DNA from: Streptomyces sp. WM6378
Lineage (GTDB): Bacteria > Actinomycetota > Actinomycetes > Streptomycetales > Streptomycetaceae
NCBI RefSeq assembly: GCF_001279695.1
Contig: NZ_LGDD01000317.1
Location: 93,976 to 157,975 of the forward strand
DNA length: 64,000 nt
Direction of reading: 5' to 3'
Shown here: piece after piece, positions 26,623 to 35,723 of the stretch
How positions within the stretch are numbered: position 1 is the stretch's first letter
Layout of the letters: each line of letters opens with the position of its first letter
Notes under the pieces: model-generated
What the model was told of the DNA's origin: nothing
Database searches by the model: none
What the model saw: the letters and a program-made list of their open reading frames with translations, nothing else
Position numbers and translations under genes: made by a program

Positions 26623-28089
26623 ATGTCCGGAGACCGCCCCACCCTGCCGCCGGTACGGCTGAACTCCGAGGCGGAGCTGGCCCGGGACGCGCTGTCCGCC
26701 CCGCTGCTCGCCCGCGCGGTGCGGCTGGCCCGCTGGGCCGGGCCCGACACGCGGGTCGGCGCGGGCGGCGAACTCGTCGAGGAGCAGCTGCCCGCGGCCG
26801 CCGCCGAACTCGGCCTGGGCGACGACCAGGACGGCCCGGCGTACGCGAGCGAGGCCTGGCGGGTCGCGGTCGACACCGGCCTCGTCGACATCGAGGACGC
26901 CCCCGAGACGCCGAACTCCGCGGGTGAGGACGACGAGGACGCCGAGGGCACCGCCTCGCCCGGCGACAACCTCTCCGTGCTCACCTCCGGCTCGCCGCAC
27001 GACGTGCTGGCCCTCTGGCTCGACGCCTTCGACGTCGTCTTCGCGGACGCCACCGCCCCGATGATCGACGACTTCGCCGACCTGGTCGGCGAGGACGGCG
27101 AGATCGACTTCGACCGCCTCGAATGGGACCCCGAGGAGGAGGCCGACTTCCTGGAGGGCGTCCTCGGCAACCTGTACCTGCTCACCGTCAGCGAGGGCGG
27201 CACCCCGGAGGGGCCGGTGCCGCTGCCCGCGCTCGCCGCCTCGATGATCGTCCCCGACGACATGGGCGAGCCCACCGACGACATCCTGGAGCAGGTCTCC
27301 GACGCGATGATGCGCCTCGACGACCAGTTCCGGCTCCTGGAGCCGATCGGCCTGGTCGAGTACGAGCCCGTCGACGAGGCCCTGATGGCCGAGGTCGGGG
27401 ACGAGCCCGCCCCGCCGGTCGACGACGAGGACGTCTCCCGCTACGGCATGGTCCGCCTCACCCCGCTCGGCCTCTACGGCGTGCGTGCCCGGATGCTGGA
27501 GGCCGGCGTGGACGCCCCGGCCGTCGGCGACCTGGCCGACAAGGGCGCCGACGCGCTGCTCGACGGCATCGCCTTCTTCCCCGAGCTCTCGGCCCGCGCC
27601 GAGACCGAGCAGTGGCTCGCGCGGCGCGAACCGGCGGAGGCGGCAAGGGAGTTGCTCACCGCGGCCCGGGGCGGCGACGAGGGCGGCCCGCTGCGCCGGC
27701 TGCACTGCCAGCAGGCCCTCGCCCTGACCGGCGCCTTGGCCGAACCCGCCGTGCGCGAGGTGCTGCCCGACCCGGAACTGGGCGGTCTCGCCCGGGTCTG
27801 GCTCGCCGAGCGCGGCGCCCCCGACGTGCCGCCGCCGTCCGAAGCGATGATCTTCTGGCTGGCCATCGACACCATCGCCGCGCAGCTGGCGGTGGAGGGC
27901 GATCTGGAGGAGCTCCAGGAGCTCGTCGAGGGCCTGGTCGGCCAGCACAGCGGGTTCTTCGACGCGGCCTGGCGGGTGGAGCACCCCGCGACCGCCGACG
28001 TCCTGGAGGCGATGGGCCGCCTCCACCCGGACAAGTCCACGGCGAAGGAGGCCCGCAAGGCCGCCTTCAAGGCCCGCTCCCGCGCCTGA
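26623..28089 (+). CDS. Conserved acidic actinobacterial protein of unknown function
   Basis: The 488-residue cytoplasmic protein is strongly acidic, with runs such as EDDEDAEGT and PVDDEDVSR. It contains helical segments ELARDALSAPLLARAVRLARWAG at the N-terminus and LAIDTIAAQLAVEGDLEELQEL near the C-terminus, ending in a basic tail (KEARKAAFKARSRA). No enzyme motif, membrane segment or nucleotide-binding loop is seen. I recognise the general pattern as widespread in Streptomyces but not a function. It is a stand-alone gene closed by a clear terminator. Confidence 0.85.
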   Translation: MSGDRPTLPPVRLNSEAELARDALSAPLLARAVRLARWAGPDTRVGAGGELVEEQLPAAAAELGLGDDQDGPAYASEAWRVAVDTGLVDIEDAPETPNSAGEDDEDAEGTASPGDNLSVLTSGSPHDVLALWLDAFDVVFADATAPMIDDFADLVGEDGEIDFDRLEWDPEEEADFLEGVLGNLYLLTVSEGGTPEGPVPLPALAASMIVPDDMGEPTDDILEQVSDAMMRLDDQFRLLEPIGLVEYEPVDEALMAEVGDEPAPPVDDEDVSRYGMVRLTPLGLYGVRARMLEAGVDAPAVGDLADKGADALLDGIAFFPELSARAETEQWLARREPAEAARELLTAARGGDEGGPLRRLHCQQALALTGALAEPAVREVLPDPELGGLARVWLAERGAPDVPPPSEAMIFWLAIDTIAAQLAVEGDLEELQELVEGLVGQHSGFFDAAWRVEHPATADVLEAMGRLHPDKSTAKEARKAAFKARSRA

Positions 28090-28107
28090 TCCCTCACCGC
28101 ACTCCAT

Positions 28108-28137
28108 CCGCCCGGGGGCCGCACGGCCCCCGGGCGG
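28108..28137 (+). terminator. Intrinsic terminator after the acidic protein gene
   Basis: CCGCCCGGGGGCC (28108-28120) pairs exactly with 28125-28137 around GCAC, 19 bases after the stop codon. No T-tract follows, as is common in this genus. Confidence 0.8.
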
Positions 28138-28242
28138 CGGCATGTCCGACACTCCGTCACTTCTCCAACTGCGGCTGAAGGGCGGCCAGTCGAAGCCATG
28201 ACCTCCTGCCGGGCCACGTAGCCCCCCGCGAAAATGCTTGGC

Positions 28243-28311
28243 GTGCCGTCCGGGCCGCCGCCTAAGGTCGAACTCGTCCGGACGCGCAGGCAGGACCTGC
28301 TTCCGCGGCAC
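28243..28311 (+). ncRNA. Structured leader, candidate Y-RNA-like element upstream of the Ro60 gene
   Basis: The 69-base segment can fold as a three-way junction. An outer stem pairs GTGCCG (28243-28248) with 28306-28311, arm 1 pairs GTCCGG (28248-28253) with 28278-28283, and arm 2 pairs GCAGG (28286-28290) with 28296-28300. It lies 100 bases before the TROVE gene, where bacterial Y RNAs are often encoded. The tRNA-like YrlA signature is not clearly present, so this is a weak candidate only. Confidence 0.3.
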
Positions 28312-28411
28312 CCACACCTCATCAGTTCGTGCACCTCCCGGTGCGCAGGCAACGGCTCCTTCTTCCACGACAGCGCCGTCGCCGACATTCGATCTCGGGA
28401 GGCCATTCACC

Positions 28412-29989
28412 ATGGCTCGGTTCAACCTGCGCGCCACCAAGGCGCGTACCACCTCGCCCGTGGCGTCCACCGGCGCCACCGCCCACACCCACGAGAGCGG
28501 CCCCGGCCACCTGCGGGACGCCCGGTCCGAGCTCTTCCTGCTCGCGGTCGCCAACTTCGTTTCCCAGCAGACCTTCTACGAGACCGGCGAGGCCCGCGAC
28601 GACCGGTTCGCGGCGCTCGTGCGGAAGCTCGCCGTCGAGGACGCCGAGTGGACCGCGGGCCTGCTCGGCTGGCTGCGCGGCGAGGGCGGGATGCGTACCG
28701 CCTCGATCGTCGGCGCCGCCGAGTACGTCAAGGCGCGCCTCGACGCGGGCGCCGCGACCGGCCCGTCGAACCGGCAGGTCGTCGCCTCGGTGCTGCTCCG
28801 CCCGGACGAGCCCGGCGAACTCCTCGGGTACTGGACCTCGATGTACGGGCGGAACGTGCCCAAGCCCGTGAAGCGCGGGATCGCCGATGCCGTACGCCGC
28901 CTCTACAGCGGGAAGTCGCTGCTCAAGTACGACACCGCCTCGAAGGGGTACCGCTTCGGCGACATCCTCAACCTGGTGCACGCGGCGCCCGACCCGGCCA
29001 AGCCGTGGCAGGGCGAGCTCTTCCGGTACGCGCTGGACCGCCGGCACAACCCCGACACCGCGGTGCCGCCGGCCGGCGACCGGGTGCTGGCCGCGCACCG
29101 CGAGCTGATGGCGCTGCCGGTCGAGGAGCGGCGCGCGGTCGTGCTCGCTCCGGACGGGGCGGAGCGGCTGGCAGCCGCGGGCCTGACCTGGGAGGCGCTC
29201 GCGGGCTGGCTGCAGGGGCCGATGGACAAGGAGGCCTGGGAGGCGGTCATCCCGTCGATGGGCCCGATGGCCCTGGTGCGCAACCTGCGCAACTTCGACG
29301 AGGCGGGCGTCTCGGACGAGGTGGCGGCCGAGGTCGGCGCGAAGATATCGGACCCCGAAGTCGTCGCGAAGTCCCGGCAGTTCCCGTTCCGCTACCTGGC
29401 CGCGTACCAGCACGCGCCGTCGCTGCGCTGGTCGTACCCGCTGGAGAAGGCGCTCGGCCACTCGCTGGCCAATGTGCCCGCGCTCGGCGGCCGCACCCTG
29501 ATCCTGGTCGACCGCTCGGGCTCGATGTGGTCGCCGCTCTCGGACCGCTCGAAGCTCAACCGGGCGGACGCGGCCGCGATCTTCGGTACGGCGCTCGCGC
29601 TGCGGGCCGCGGACGCGGACCTCGTGGAGTTCGGTACCGACAGCGCTCGGGTGAAGTACAGGGCGGGGGAGTCCGTCCTGAAGATCCTGGAGCGCTTCGG
29701 CGACCTGGGCGGCACCAACACCGCGGAGGCGGTCCGTAAGCACTACCGCCGCCACGACCGGGTGCTGATCGTGACGGACGAGCAGGCCTCGTACCACTAC
29801 GGCGGCGACCCGACGGCGCTGGTTCCGGCGGACGTGCCGGTCTACACCTGGAACCTCGCGGGGTACCGGGTGGGGCACGGCCCGTCGGGCACGGACAACC
29901 GCCACGTGTTCGCGGGCCTGACGGACGCGGCGTTCCGCATGGTGCCGCTGCTTGAGGCGGGCCGCTCGGTCAACTGGCCGTGGCTGTAG
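28412..29989 (+). CDS. TROVE-domain RNA-binding protein (bacterial Ro60/Rsr)
   Basis: The 525-residue protein has an N-terminal TROVE HEAT-repeat ring (from HLRDARSELFLLAVANFVSQQTFYE, about residues 30-330, with GMRTASIVGAAEYVK and PKPVKRGIADAV). A C-terminal von Willebrand A domain has a MIDAS motif DRSGSMWS at about residues 366-373 and the later GGTNTAEAV and VTDEQASY. Ro proteins bind Y RNAs and misfolded RNAs and cooperate with exoribonucleases such as PNPase in RNA quality control. The ATG at 28412 follows GGGAGG. It stands alone, so any RNA-repair partner is elsewhere. Confidence 0.93.
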   Translation: MARFNLRATKARTTSPVASTGATAHTHESGPGHLRDARSELFLLAVANFVSQQTFYETGEARDDRFAALVRKLAVEDAEWTAGLLGWLRGEGGMRTASIVGAAEYVKARLDAGAATGPSNRQVVASVLLRPDEPGELLGYWTSMYGRNVPKPVKRGIADAVRRLYSGKSLLKYDTASKGYRFGDILNLVHAAPDPAKPWQGELFRYALDRRHNPDTAVPPAGDRVLAAHRELMALPVEERRAVVLAPDGAERLAAAGLTWEALAGWLQGPMDKEAWEAVIPSMGPMALVRNLRNFDEAGVSDEVAAEVGAKISDPEVVAKSRQFPFRYLAAYQHAPSLRWSYPLEKALGHSLANVPALGGRTLILVDRSGSMWSPLSDRSKLNRADAAAIFGTALALRAADADLVEFGTDSARVKYRAGESVLKILERFGDLGGTNTAEAVRKHYRRHDRVLIVTDEQASYHYGGDPTALVPADVPVYTWNLAGYRVGHGPSGTDNRHVFAGLTDAAFRMVPLLEAGRSVNWPWL

Positions 29990-30011
29990 GACTGAGAGCC
30001 CGGGTCCCATT

Positions 30012-30049
30012 CCGGTGGCCCCCTGATCGCTTGATCGGGGGGCCACCGG
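30012..30049. terminator. Strong hairpin between the Ro60 gene and the SDR gene
   Basis: CCGGTGGCCCCC plus GATC (30012-30028) pairs with 30033-30049 around GCTT, with one G-U pair. It separates convergent genes and likely terminates both. Confidence 0.88.
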
Positions 30050-30067
30050 GCTGTGTGCGGCGCCGCC

Positions 30068-30835
30068 TCAAGTCCGCAGGTGGGACGCCCCGTTGAGGTC
30101 GAGCACCGCGCCCGACGACCACTGGGCGAGCGGCGAGGCGAGCCAGCGCACCGCCTCCGCGATCTCCTCGGCGGAGGCGACCCGCCCGAACGGCGACTGC
30201 GCCCGGATCGCCTCGCCCTCCGCTCCGCCGAGCCGCCCCGCGACGCGCTCCGTCTCGAAGAACCCGGGCGCGACCGAGGCGACACCGATCCCGTACGGGG
30301 CCAGCGACACCGCGAGCGACTGGCCGAGCGCGTGCACCGCCGCCTTGGTCGCCCCGTAGGCGGGGTGGTCGGGCTCCCCGCGGAAGGCGCCGCGCGAGCC
30401 GATGTTCACGATCCGCCCGCCGGTGCCCTGCGCGATCATCCGGGACGCCGCGAGATGGCTGAGGTTGGCGGTGGCGAGGAGGTTCACGCTCACGTGCCGC
30501 TGCCACAGCTCGGCCCACTGCTCGTACGGGGTGTCGGCGAGGGGATGGGGGAGGTTCACGGCCGCGTTGTTCACCAGGACGTCGATGCCGCCGAGCGCGC
30601 CGGCGGCGGCATCGGCGACGCGACGGGCCCCGGCGGGGTCGGTGAGATCGCCGCCGACCAGCGCGTGGCCCGACCCCTTCAGCGAGTCGAGAGTCTCGCG
30701 GGCCTCCTCCTCCCGGGACCCGAAGTGCACGGCCACGCGGTCCCCCTGGGCCGCGAACGCCTGGGCGACGGCGCGGCCGAGCCCCCGGGAGGCTCCGCTG
30801 ACGAGGACACGGCGATCGGTGGCCGACAGATTCAT
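30068..30835 (-). CDS. SDR-family oxidoreductase
   Basis: This 255-residue classical short-chain dehydrogenase has the cofactor motif SGASRGLGRA (13-22), NNAA at 89-92, catalytic S147 in NIGSRGAF, and Y160 and K164 in YGATK. The C-terminal SPFGRVASAEEIAEAVRWLASP and GAVLDLNGASHLRT are standard. HFGSREEE after beta-2 suggests NADP preference like FabG enzymes. The substrate is unknown. Downstream neighbours on the minus strand are separated by a terminator, so it is probably monocistronic. Confidence 0.92.
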   Translation of the reverse strand: MNLSATDRRVLVSGASRGLGRAVAQAFAAQGDRVAVHFGSREEEARETLDSLKGSGHALVGGDLTDPAGARRVADAAAGALGGIDVLVNNAAVNLPHPLADTPYEQWAELWQRHVSVNLLATANLSHLAASRMIAQGTGGRIVNIGSRGAFRGEPDHPAYGATKAAVHALGQSLAVSLAPYGIGVASVAPGFFETERVAGRLGGAEGEAIRAQSPFGRVASAEEIAEAVRWLASPLAQWSSGAVLDLNGASHLRT

Positions 30836-30945
30836 GAACTCTCCCCGGGGTCACGGCGGTTGCACTGCCGTTTGGCTGCACTGCTGTTTATACGTGGTCA
30901 CCCGTGGCGGGCGCTCGGCGGTGTCCCCGGGGTTCTCACAGGCTC

Positions 30946-32163
<1,218 letters not shown>

Positions 32164-32285
32164 GCTCCGACTCTGCCAGGGGAGGTGGCTCCGCGCGAAT
32201 GGTAGGGAGGCAGCGATTTGTCCCGGGGGTGTTGTGGGGTTCCGACAGGGCGGTCGCGCGAGTGGGGCAGGGGGGCGCATGAGAG

Positions 32286-32318
32286 GAGGGCGGCGGGGCC
32301 CGTGACCCCGCCGCCCTC
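32286..32318 (-). terminator. Intrinsic terminator after the TerD-domain gene
   Basis: GAGGGCGGCGGGG (32286-32298) and its exact complement (32306-32318) flank a seven-base loop, 20 bases downstream of the TerD gene stop. Confidence 0.88.
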
Positions 32319-32338
32319 ACACACCAGTGGTGGGCGCG

Positions 32339-33538
32339 CTACAGCGCCTCGGCCCCCGGCTTGACCATGCCGCGGGCGGTGCGGGACTTCACGAACGAGC
32401 CGAGCGCCGTCATCTCCCACTCGCCGGAGAACTGCTTGATGAGCTTGGCCATCATGACCCCGGTCTGCGGCTCGGCCCCGGTCAGGTCGAAGCGCACCAG
32501 CTCCTCGCCGCTCGCCGCGTCGATCAGGCGGCAGTACGCCTTGGCGACCTCGGTGAACTTCTGGCCGGAGAAGGAGTTGACGGTGAAGACCAGGCCGGTG
32601 GCCTCGGCGGGGATGCGGCCGAGGTCGACCACGATCACCTCGTCGTCGCCCGCGCCCTCGCCCGTCAGGTTGTCGCCGGAGTGCTTGATCGCGCCGTTCA
32701 GGATGGAGAGCTTGCCGAAGTAGCAGCTGTCCAGGTGGTTGCGCTGCGGGCCGTACGCGATCACCGACGCGTCCAGGTCGATGTCCTTGCCGCGGAACGC
32801 GGGCTCCCAGCCGAGGCCCATCTTGACCTGGGAGAGCAGCGGGCGGCCGCCCTTGACCAGCGAGACCGTCTGGTTCTTCTGGAGGCTGACCCGGCCCTTG
32901 TCCAGGTTGATCTTCCCGCTGCTCGCGGGGGCGGGCGCGGGCGCGGCCGGTGCTGCGGGGGCCGCCGGGGCCGGGGCGGCGAGGCGCGGGTCGGCCGGCG
33001 GGGCGGACGGCATCGGGGGCGCGGCGGCCGGTGCCGCGGGCTCCTCGACCGAGACGCCGAAGTCCGTGGCGATCCCCGCCAGGCCGTTGGCGTATCCCTG
33101 GCCCACCGCGCGGGCCTTCCACGCGCCGCCGCGCAGGTAGATCTCCATGACCACCAGGGCCGTCTCGACGCCGAGACCGGGCGGGGTGAAGGAGGCGATC
33201 ACGCCGCCGTCGCCGTCGCGCAGGGTGGCCGTGGGCTCGATGCCCTGGAAGCTCTGGCCCGCCGCGTCCGGGCTCGCGGTCACCACGATCTTCTCGATGC
33301 CGGGCGGCACGGCGGCGGTGTCCACGACGATCGCGTCGGGCGCGGTGCCGCCGCCGGGGCGGTAGGTCACACCGGGGCCCTGCGGCTGGTTGTAGAAGAT
33401 GAAGTCGTCGTCCGAGCGCACCTTGCCGTCGGCGGTGAGCAGCAGGCCCGAGACGTCGAGCCGTACGGGAGCGGTCACGTCCACCGTCACCCGGGTGGTC
33501 GGGAGCGGAAGGTTCGAGCCGGGGGTCATTGCGGTCAT
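32339..33538 (-). CDS. Tandem TerD-domain stress protein
   Basis: The 399-residue protein contains two TerD/TerZ calcium-binding-type domains separated by an Ala/Pro-rich linker (about residues 160-205). The first domain has DDDFIFYNQPQGPGV and the second, incomplete at its own N-terminus, has GAGDDEVIVVDLGRIP and FNLTG-like VRFDLTGAEPQTGVMM. Such proteins belong to tellurite and general stress systems and to Streptomyces signalling clusters. Here no other ter genes are adjacent. It starts at the ATG at 33538; a second ATG three codons later is also possible. Confidence 0.9.
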   Translation of the reverse strand: MTAMTPGSNLPLPTTRVTVDVTAPVRLDVSGLLLTADGKVRSDDDFIFYNQPQGPGVTYRPGGGTAPDAIVVDTAAVPPGIEKIVVTASPDAAGQSFQGIEPTATLRDGDGGVIASFTPPGLGVETALVVMEIYLRGGAWKARAVGQGYANGLAGIATDFGVSVEEPAAPAAAPPMPSAPPADPRLAAPAPAAPAAPAAPAPAPASSGKINLDKGRVSLQKNQTVSLVKGGRPLLSQVKMGLGWEPAFRGKDIDLDASVIAYGPQRNHLDSCYFGKLSILNGAIKHSGDNLTGEGAGDDEVIVVDLGRIPAEATGLVFTVNSFSGQKFTEVAKAYCRLIDAASGEELVRFDLTGAEPQTGVMMAKLIKQFSGEWEMTALGSFVKSRTARGMVKPGAEAL

Positions 33539-33622
33539 GCCCCGGAAACGAGCGGCGTCGCTTTACGGTTCCTTGAACCTCGCCCGAATGTCGGGGCCGC
33601 GTTCCGCGCGCTCCGCACCGGC

Positions 33623-34435
33623 TCAGTGCGGCCAGATCGGCGGGTCGGTGGTGAAGTGGCCGCCGAGGCAGGCGTGCTCGGGCTTGTCCGGGTCGAGCTC
33701 GCCCTGTTCGGCGAGCAGCTTCTCGGCGTACTGCTCGGAATCGTCCCGCGGCTCGTAACCGAGCGCCCGCGCCGAGGAAAGGTCCCACCACAGGCGGGTG
33801 TTGGCGGACGATCCGTACACCACGCTGTGCCCGACCCGCTCGGCCGTGAGCGCGGCGTGGAAGAGCCGGGCTCCGTCGCCGGGGCTCAGCCAGATCGACA
33901 GCATCCGTACGGAGGTGGGCTCCAGGAAGCAGGAACCGATGCGGACCGAGACGGTCTCCAGGCCGTGCCTGTCCCAGTAGAACTGCGCGAGGTCCTCGCC
34001 GAAGGCCTTGGAAAGCCCGTAGAAGGTGTCGGGCCGGTGCGCGGTGTCGACCGGAATCAGCGGGTCGTCCGCGCCCTGGGGGCGGGGCGTGAAGCCCACC
34101 GCGTGATTGGACGAGGCGAACACGATCCGCCGTACGCCCTCCTGGCGCGCGGCCTCGTAGAGGTTGTACGTGCCCTCGATGTTGGCCTTGAGGATCTTGT
34201 CGAAGGAGGCTTCGAGGGAGATTCCCGCGAGGTGGAGGACCGCGTCGACCCCGCGTACGGCCTCGCGCAGCGCGTCCTTGTCGGCGAGGTCGGCGGTGAT
34301 CGCGTCCGGTTCACCGGGGATCGGCAGCACGTCCAGGAGCCGCAGCTCGTATCCGTACGCCGGGAGCAGCCCGCGCATCAGGGTGCCGAGCCCGCCGGCG
34401 GCGCCGGTGAGCAGGACGGTGCGGGGACCTGGCAT
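33623..34435 (-). CDS. NAD-dependent epimerase/dehydratase family, probable uronate dehydrogenase
   Basis: This 270-residue extended SDR has the Rossmann motif TGAAGGLGT (10-18), S109 in FASSNHAVGF, and Y139/K143 in FYGLSKAFGE. The ASSNHAVG and GSSANTRLWWDLSSARALGYEP motifs match uronate dehydrogenases, which oxidise galacturonate or glucuronate to the aldaro-lactone. The divergent neighbour is a 5-dehydro-4-deoxyglucarate dehydratase, which acts later in that pathway, supporting the assignment. Both promoters contain related 14-bp sequences. Start ATG is at 34435, with GAGGAG a few bases upstream. Confidence 0.85.
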   Translation of the reverse strand: MPGPRTVLLTGAAGGLGTLMRGLLPAYGYELRLLDVLPIPGEPDAITADLADKDALREAVRGVDAVLHLAGISLEASFDKILKANIEGTYNLYEAARQEGVRRIVFASSNHAVGFTPRPQGADDPLIPVDTAHRPDTFYGLSKAFGEDLAQFYWDRHGLETVSVRIGSCFLEPTSVRMLSIWLSPGDGARLFHAALTAERVGHSVVYGSSANTRLWWDLSSARALGYEPRDDSEQYAEKLLAEQGELDPDKPEHACLGGHFTTDPPIWPH

Positions 34436-34512
34436 GGGTTCTCCTCGGGGGTGCGGGGCCGTCCATGGGGACGCCGATGGAGGGGGTGACGGGTTGACGG
34501 ATCACCGCATCC

Positions 34513-34526
34513 ATAGACGTCATTCA
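34513..34526. promoter_or_regulatory. Candidate operator, copy 1 (ATAGACGTCATTCA)
   Basis: This sequence lies about 80 bases upstream of the uronate dehydrogenase start and shares 12 of 14 positions with the copy at 34662-34675 near the dehydratase promoter. Two such sites in one divergent region suggest a common regulator. Confidence 0.5.
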
Positions 34527-34615
34527 CATGTGTGGACACGCTAGGGAGCGCGGTCGGACCCCGTCAAGGGGGACGCGAAAGTGTCGAATCCGCCCGCGCG
34601 CCAAGGTCGTTCACC

Positions 34616-34680
34616 TTGACCGCCGCCAGGGCGCGGGCTTAGCGTGGCGCAGTTCAGAAATATAGACGACAGTCAGAATT
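34616..34680 (+). promoter_or_regulatory. Promoter and operator region of the dehydratase gene
   Basis: TTGACC (34616-34621) and TAGCGT (34640-34645) are spaced 18 bases, a good vegetative promoter with a start near 34652. Immediately downstream, AGTTCAGAAATATAGACG and the rest of the segment hold operator copy 2 (34662-34675) and two TCAGAA words 19 bases apart (34654, 34673). A repressor here would block elongation from +1. CAAGGT-N5-ACCTTG at 34602-34618 overlaps the -35. Confidence 0.6.
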
Positions 34681-34712
34681 GTGCACGACGGTCCTTGCCC
34701 AGGGAGCAGCCC

Positions 34713-35723
34713 GTGACCTCAGCCCCGCTCGCCGCCCGTCTCACCCACGTCAGCGGACCGCTGTTCTTCCCCGTGACCGCGTACGGGCCGGACGGCGGCC
34801 TCGACCTCGACGTCTTCCGCGTGCACGTGCGCGACGGCATCGAGGCGGGTGCCGCCGCGGTGTTCGCCTGCTGCGGCACGGGGGAGTTCCACGCCCTGAC
34901 CCCGCAGGAGTTCCGGGCCTGCGTCGCCGCCGCCGTCGAGGAGAGCGCGGGCCGGGTCCCGGTGGTCGCGGGCGCCGGATACGGCACGGCCCTCGCCGTC
35001 GAGTACGCCCGCCTCGCCGAGGAGGCCGGTGCCGACGGGCTGCTCGCGATGCCGCCCTACCTCGTCGTCGCCGACCAGGCGGGCCTGCTGCGCCACTACA
35101 CCGAACTGGCCGCGGCGACCTCGCTCGACGTCATCGTCTACCAGCGCGACAACGCGATCCTCACTCCCGAGACGGCCGTCGCGCTGGCCCGCGTCGACGG
35201 CGTCATCGGCTTCAAGGACGGCCTGGGCGACCTCGATCTGATGCAGCGGATCGTGAGCGCCGTACGCTCGGCGGGCCTGAGCCCGCTGTACTTCAACGGT
35301 CTGCCCACCGCGGAACTGACCGGCCTCGCCTACCGGGGCATCGGCATCACCCTGTACTCCTCCGCGGTGTTCTGCTTCGCACCGGACATCGCGCTGGCCT
35401 TCCACCGGGCCCTCGAATCCGGCGACGACGCCCTGGCCAACCGGCTCCTCGACGGCTTCTTCGTGCCGCTCGTCGAACTGCGCAACCAGGGCCGCGGGTA
35501 CGCCGTTTCGCTGGTCAAGGCGGGGGTGCGGCTGGGCGGCCTGGAGGTGGGTGAGGTCCGGCCCCCGCTGAGCGAGCCGGACGCGGACCACATCAAACGG
35601 CTGGCCGCGCTGATCGAGCGGGGACGGGGGCTGTTGGCTTCGGGGGAGGACGGAGCGAGCGGAGGTGCGGCTGGTGAGTCCGGGGCTGAGGGCGAGGCCG
35701 GTCCGTCCGGGGCGGGCGCGTGA
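34713..35723 (+). CDS. 5-dehydro-4-deoxyglucarate dehydratase
   Basis: The 336-residue DapA-superfamily enzyme converts 5-dehydro-4-deoxy-D-glucarate to 2-oxoglutarate semialdehyde, with loss of water and CO2. The Schiff-base lysine is K168 in IGFKDGLGDL, the tyrosine is Y143 in VIVYQRDN, and FACCGTGEFHAL (51-62) replaces the GTTGES of DapA, as is typical of this subfamily; LYFNGLPTAE also fits. The GTG at 34713 has GGGAG seven bases upstream. The C-terminus is extended by a Gly/Ala/Ser-rich tail. The next gene overlaps by four bases (GTGA). Confidence 0.92.
   Translation: MTSAPLAARLTHVSGPLFFPVTAYGPDGGLDLDVFRVHVRDGIEAGAAAVFACCGTGEFHALTPQEFRACVAAAVEESAGRVPVVAGAGYGTALAVEYARLAEEAGADGLLAMPPYLVVADQAGLLRHYTELAAATSLDVIVYQRDNAILTPETAVALARVDGVIGFKDGLGDLDLMQRIVSAVRSAGLSPLYFNGLPTAELTGLAYRGIGITLYSSAVFCFAPDIALAFHRALESGDDALANRLLDGFFVPLVELRNQGRGYAVSLVKAGVRLGGLEVGEVRPPLSEPDADHIKRLAALIERGRGLLASGEDGASGGAAGESGAEGEAGPSGAGA

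Noticed and set aside
28261..28280. tRNA T-arm in AGGTCGAACTC
   Set aside because: No acceptor, anticodon or T-stem pairing surrounds it; no tRNA was found anywhere in the window.
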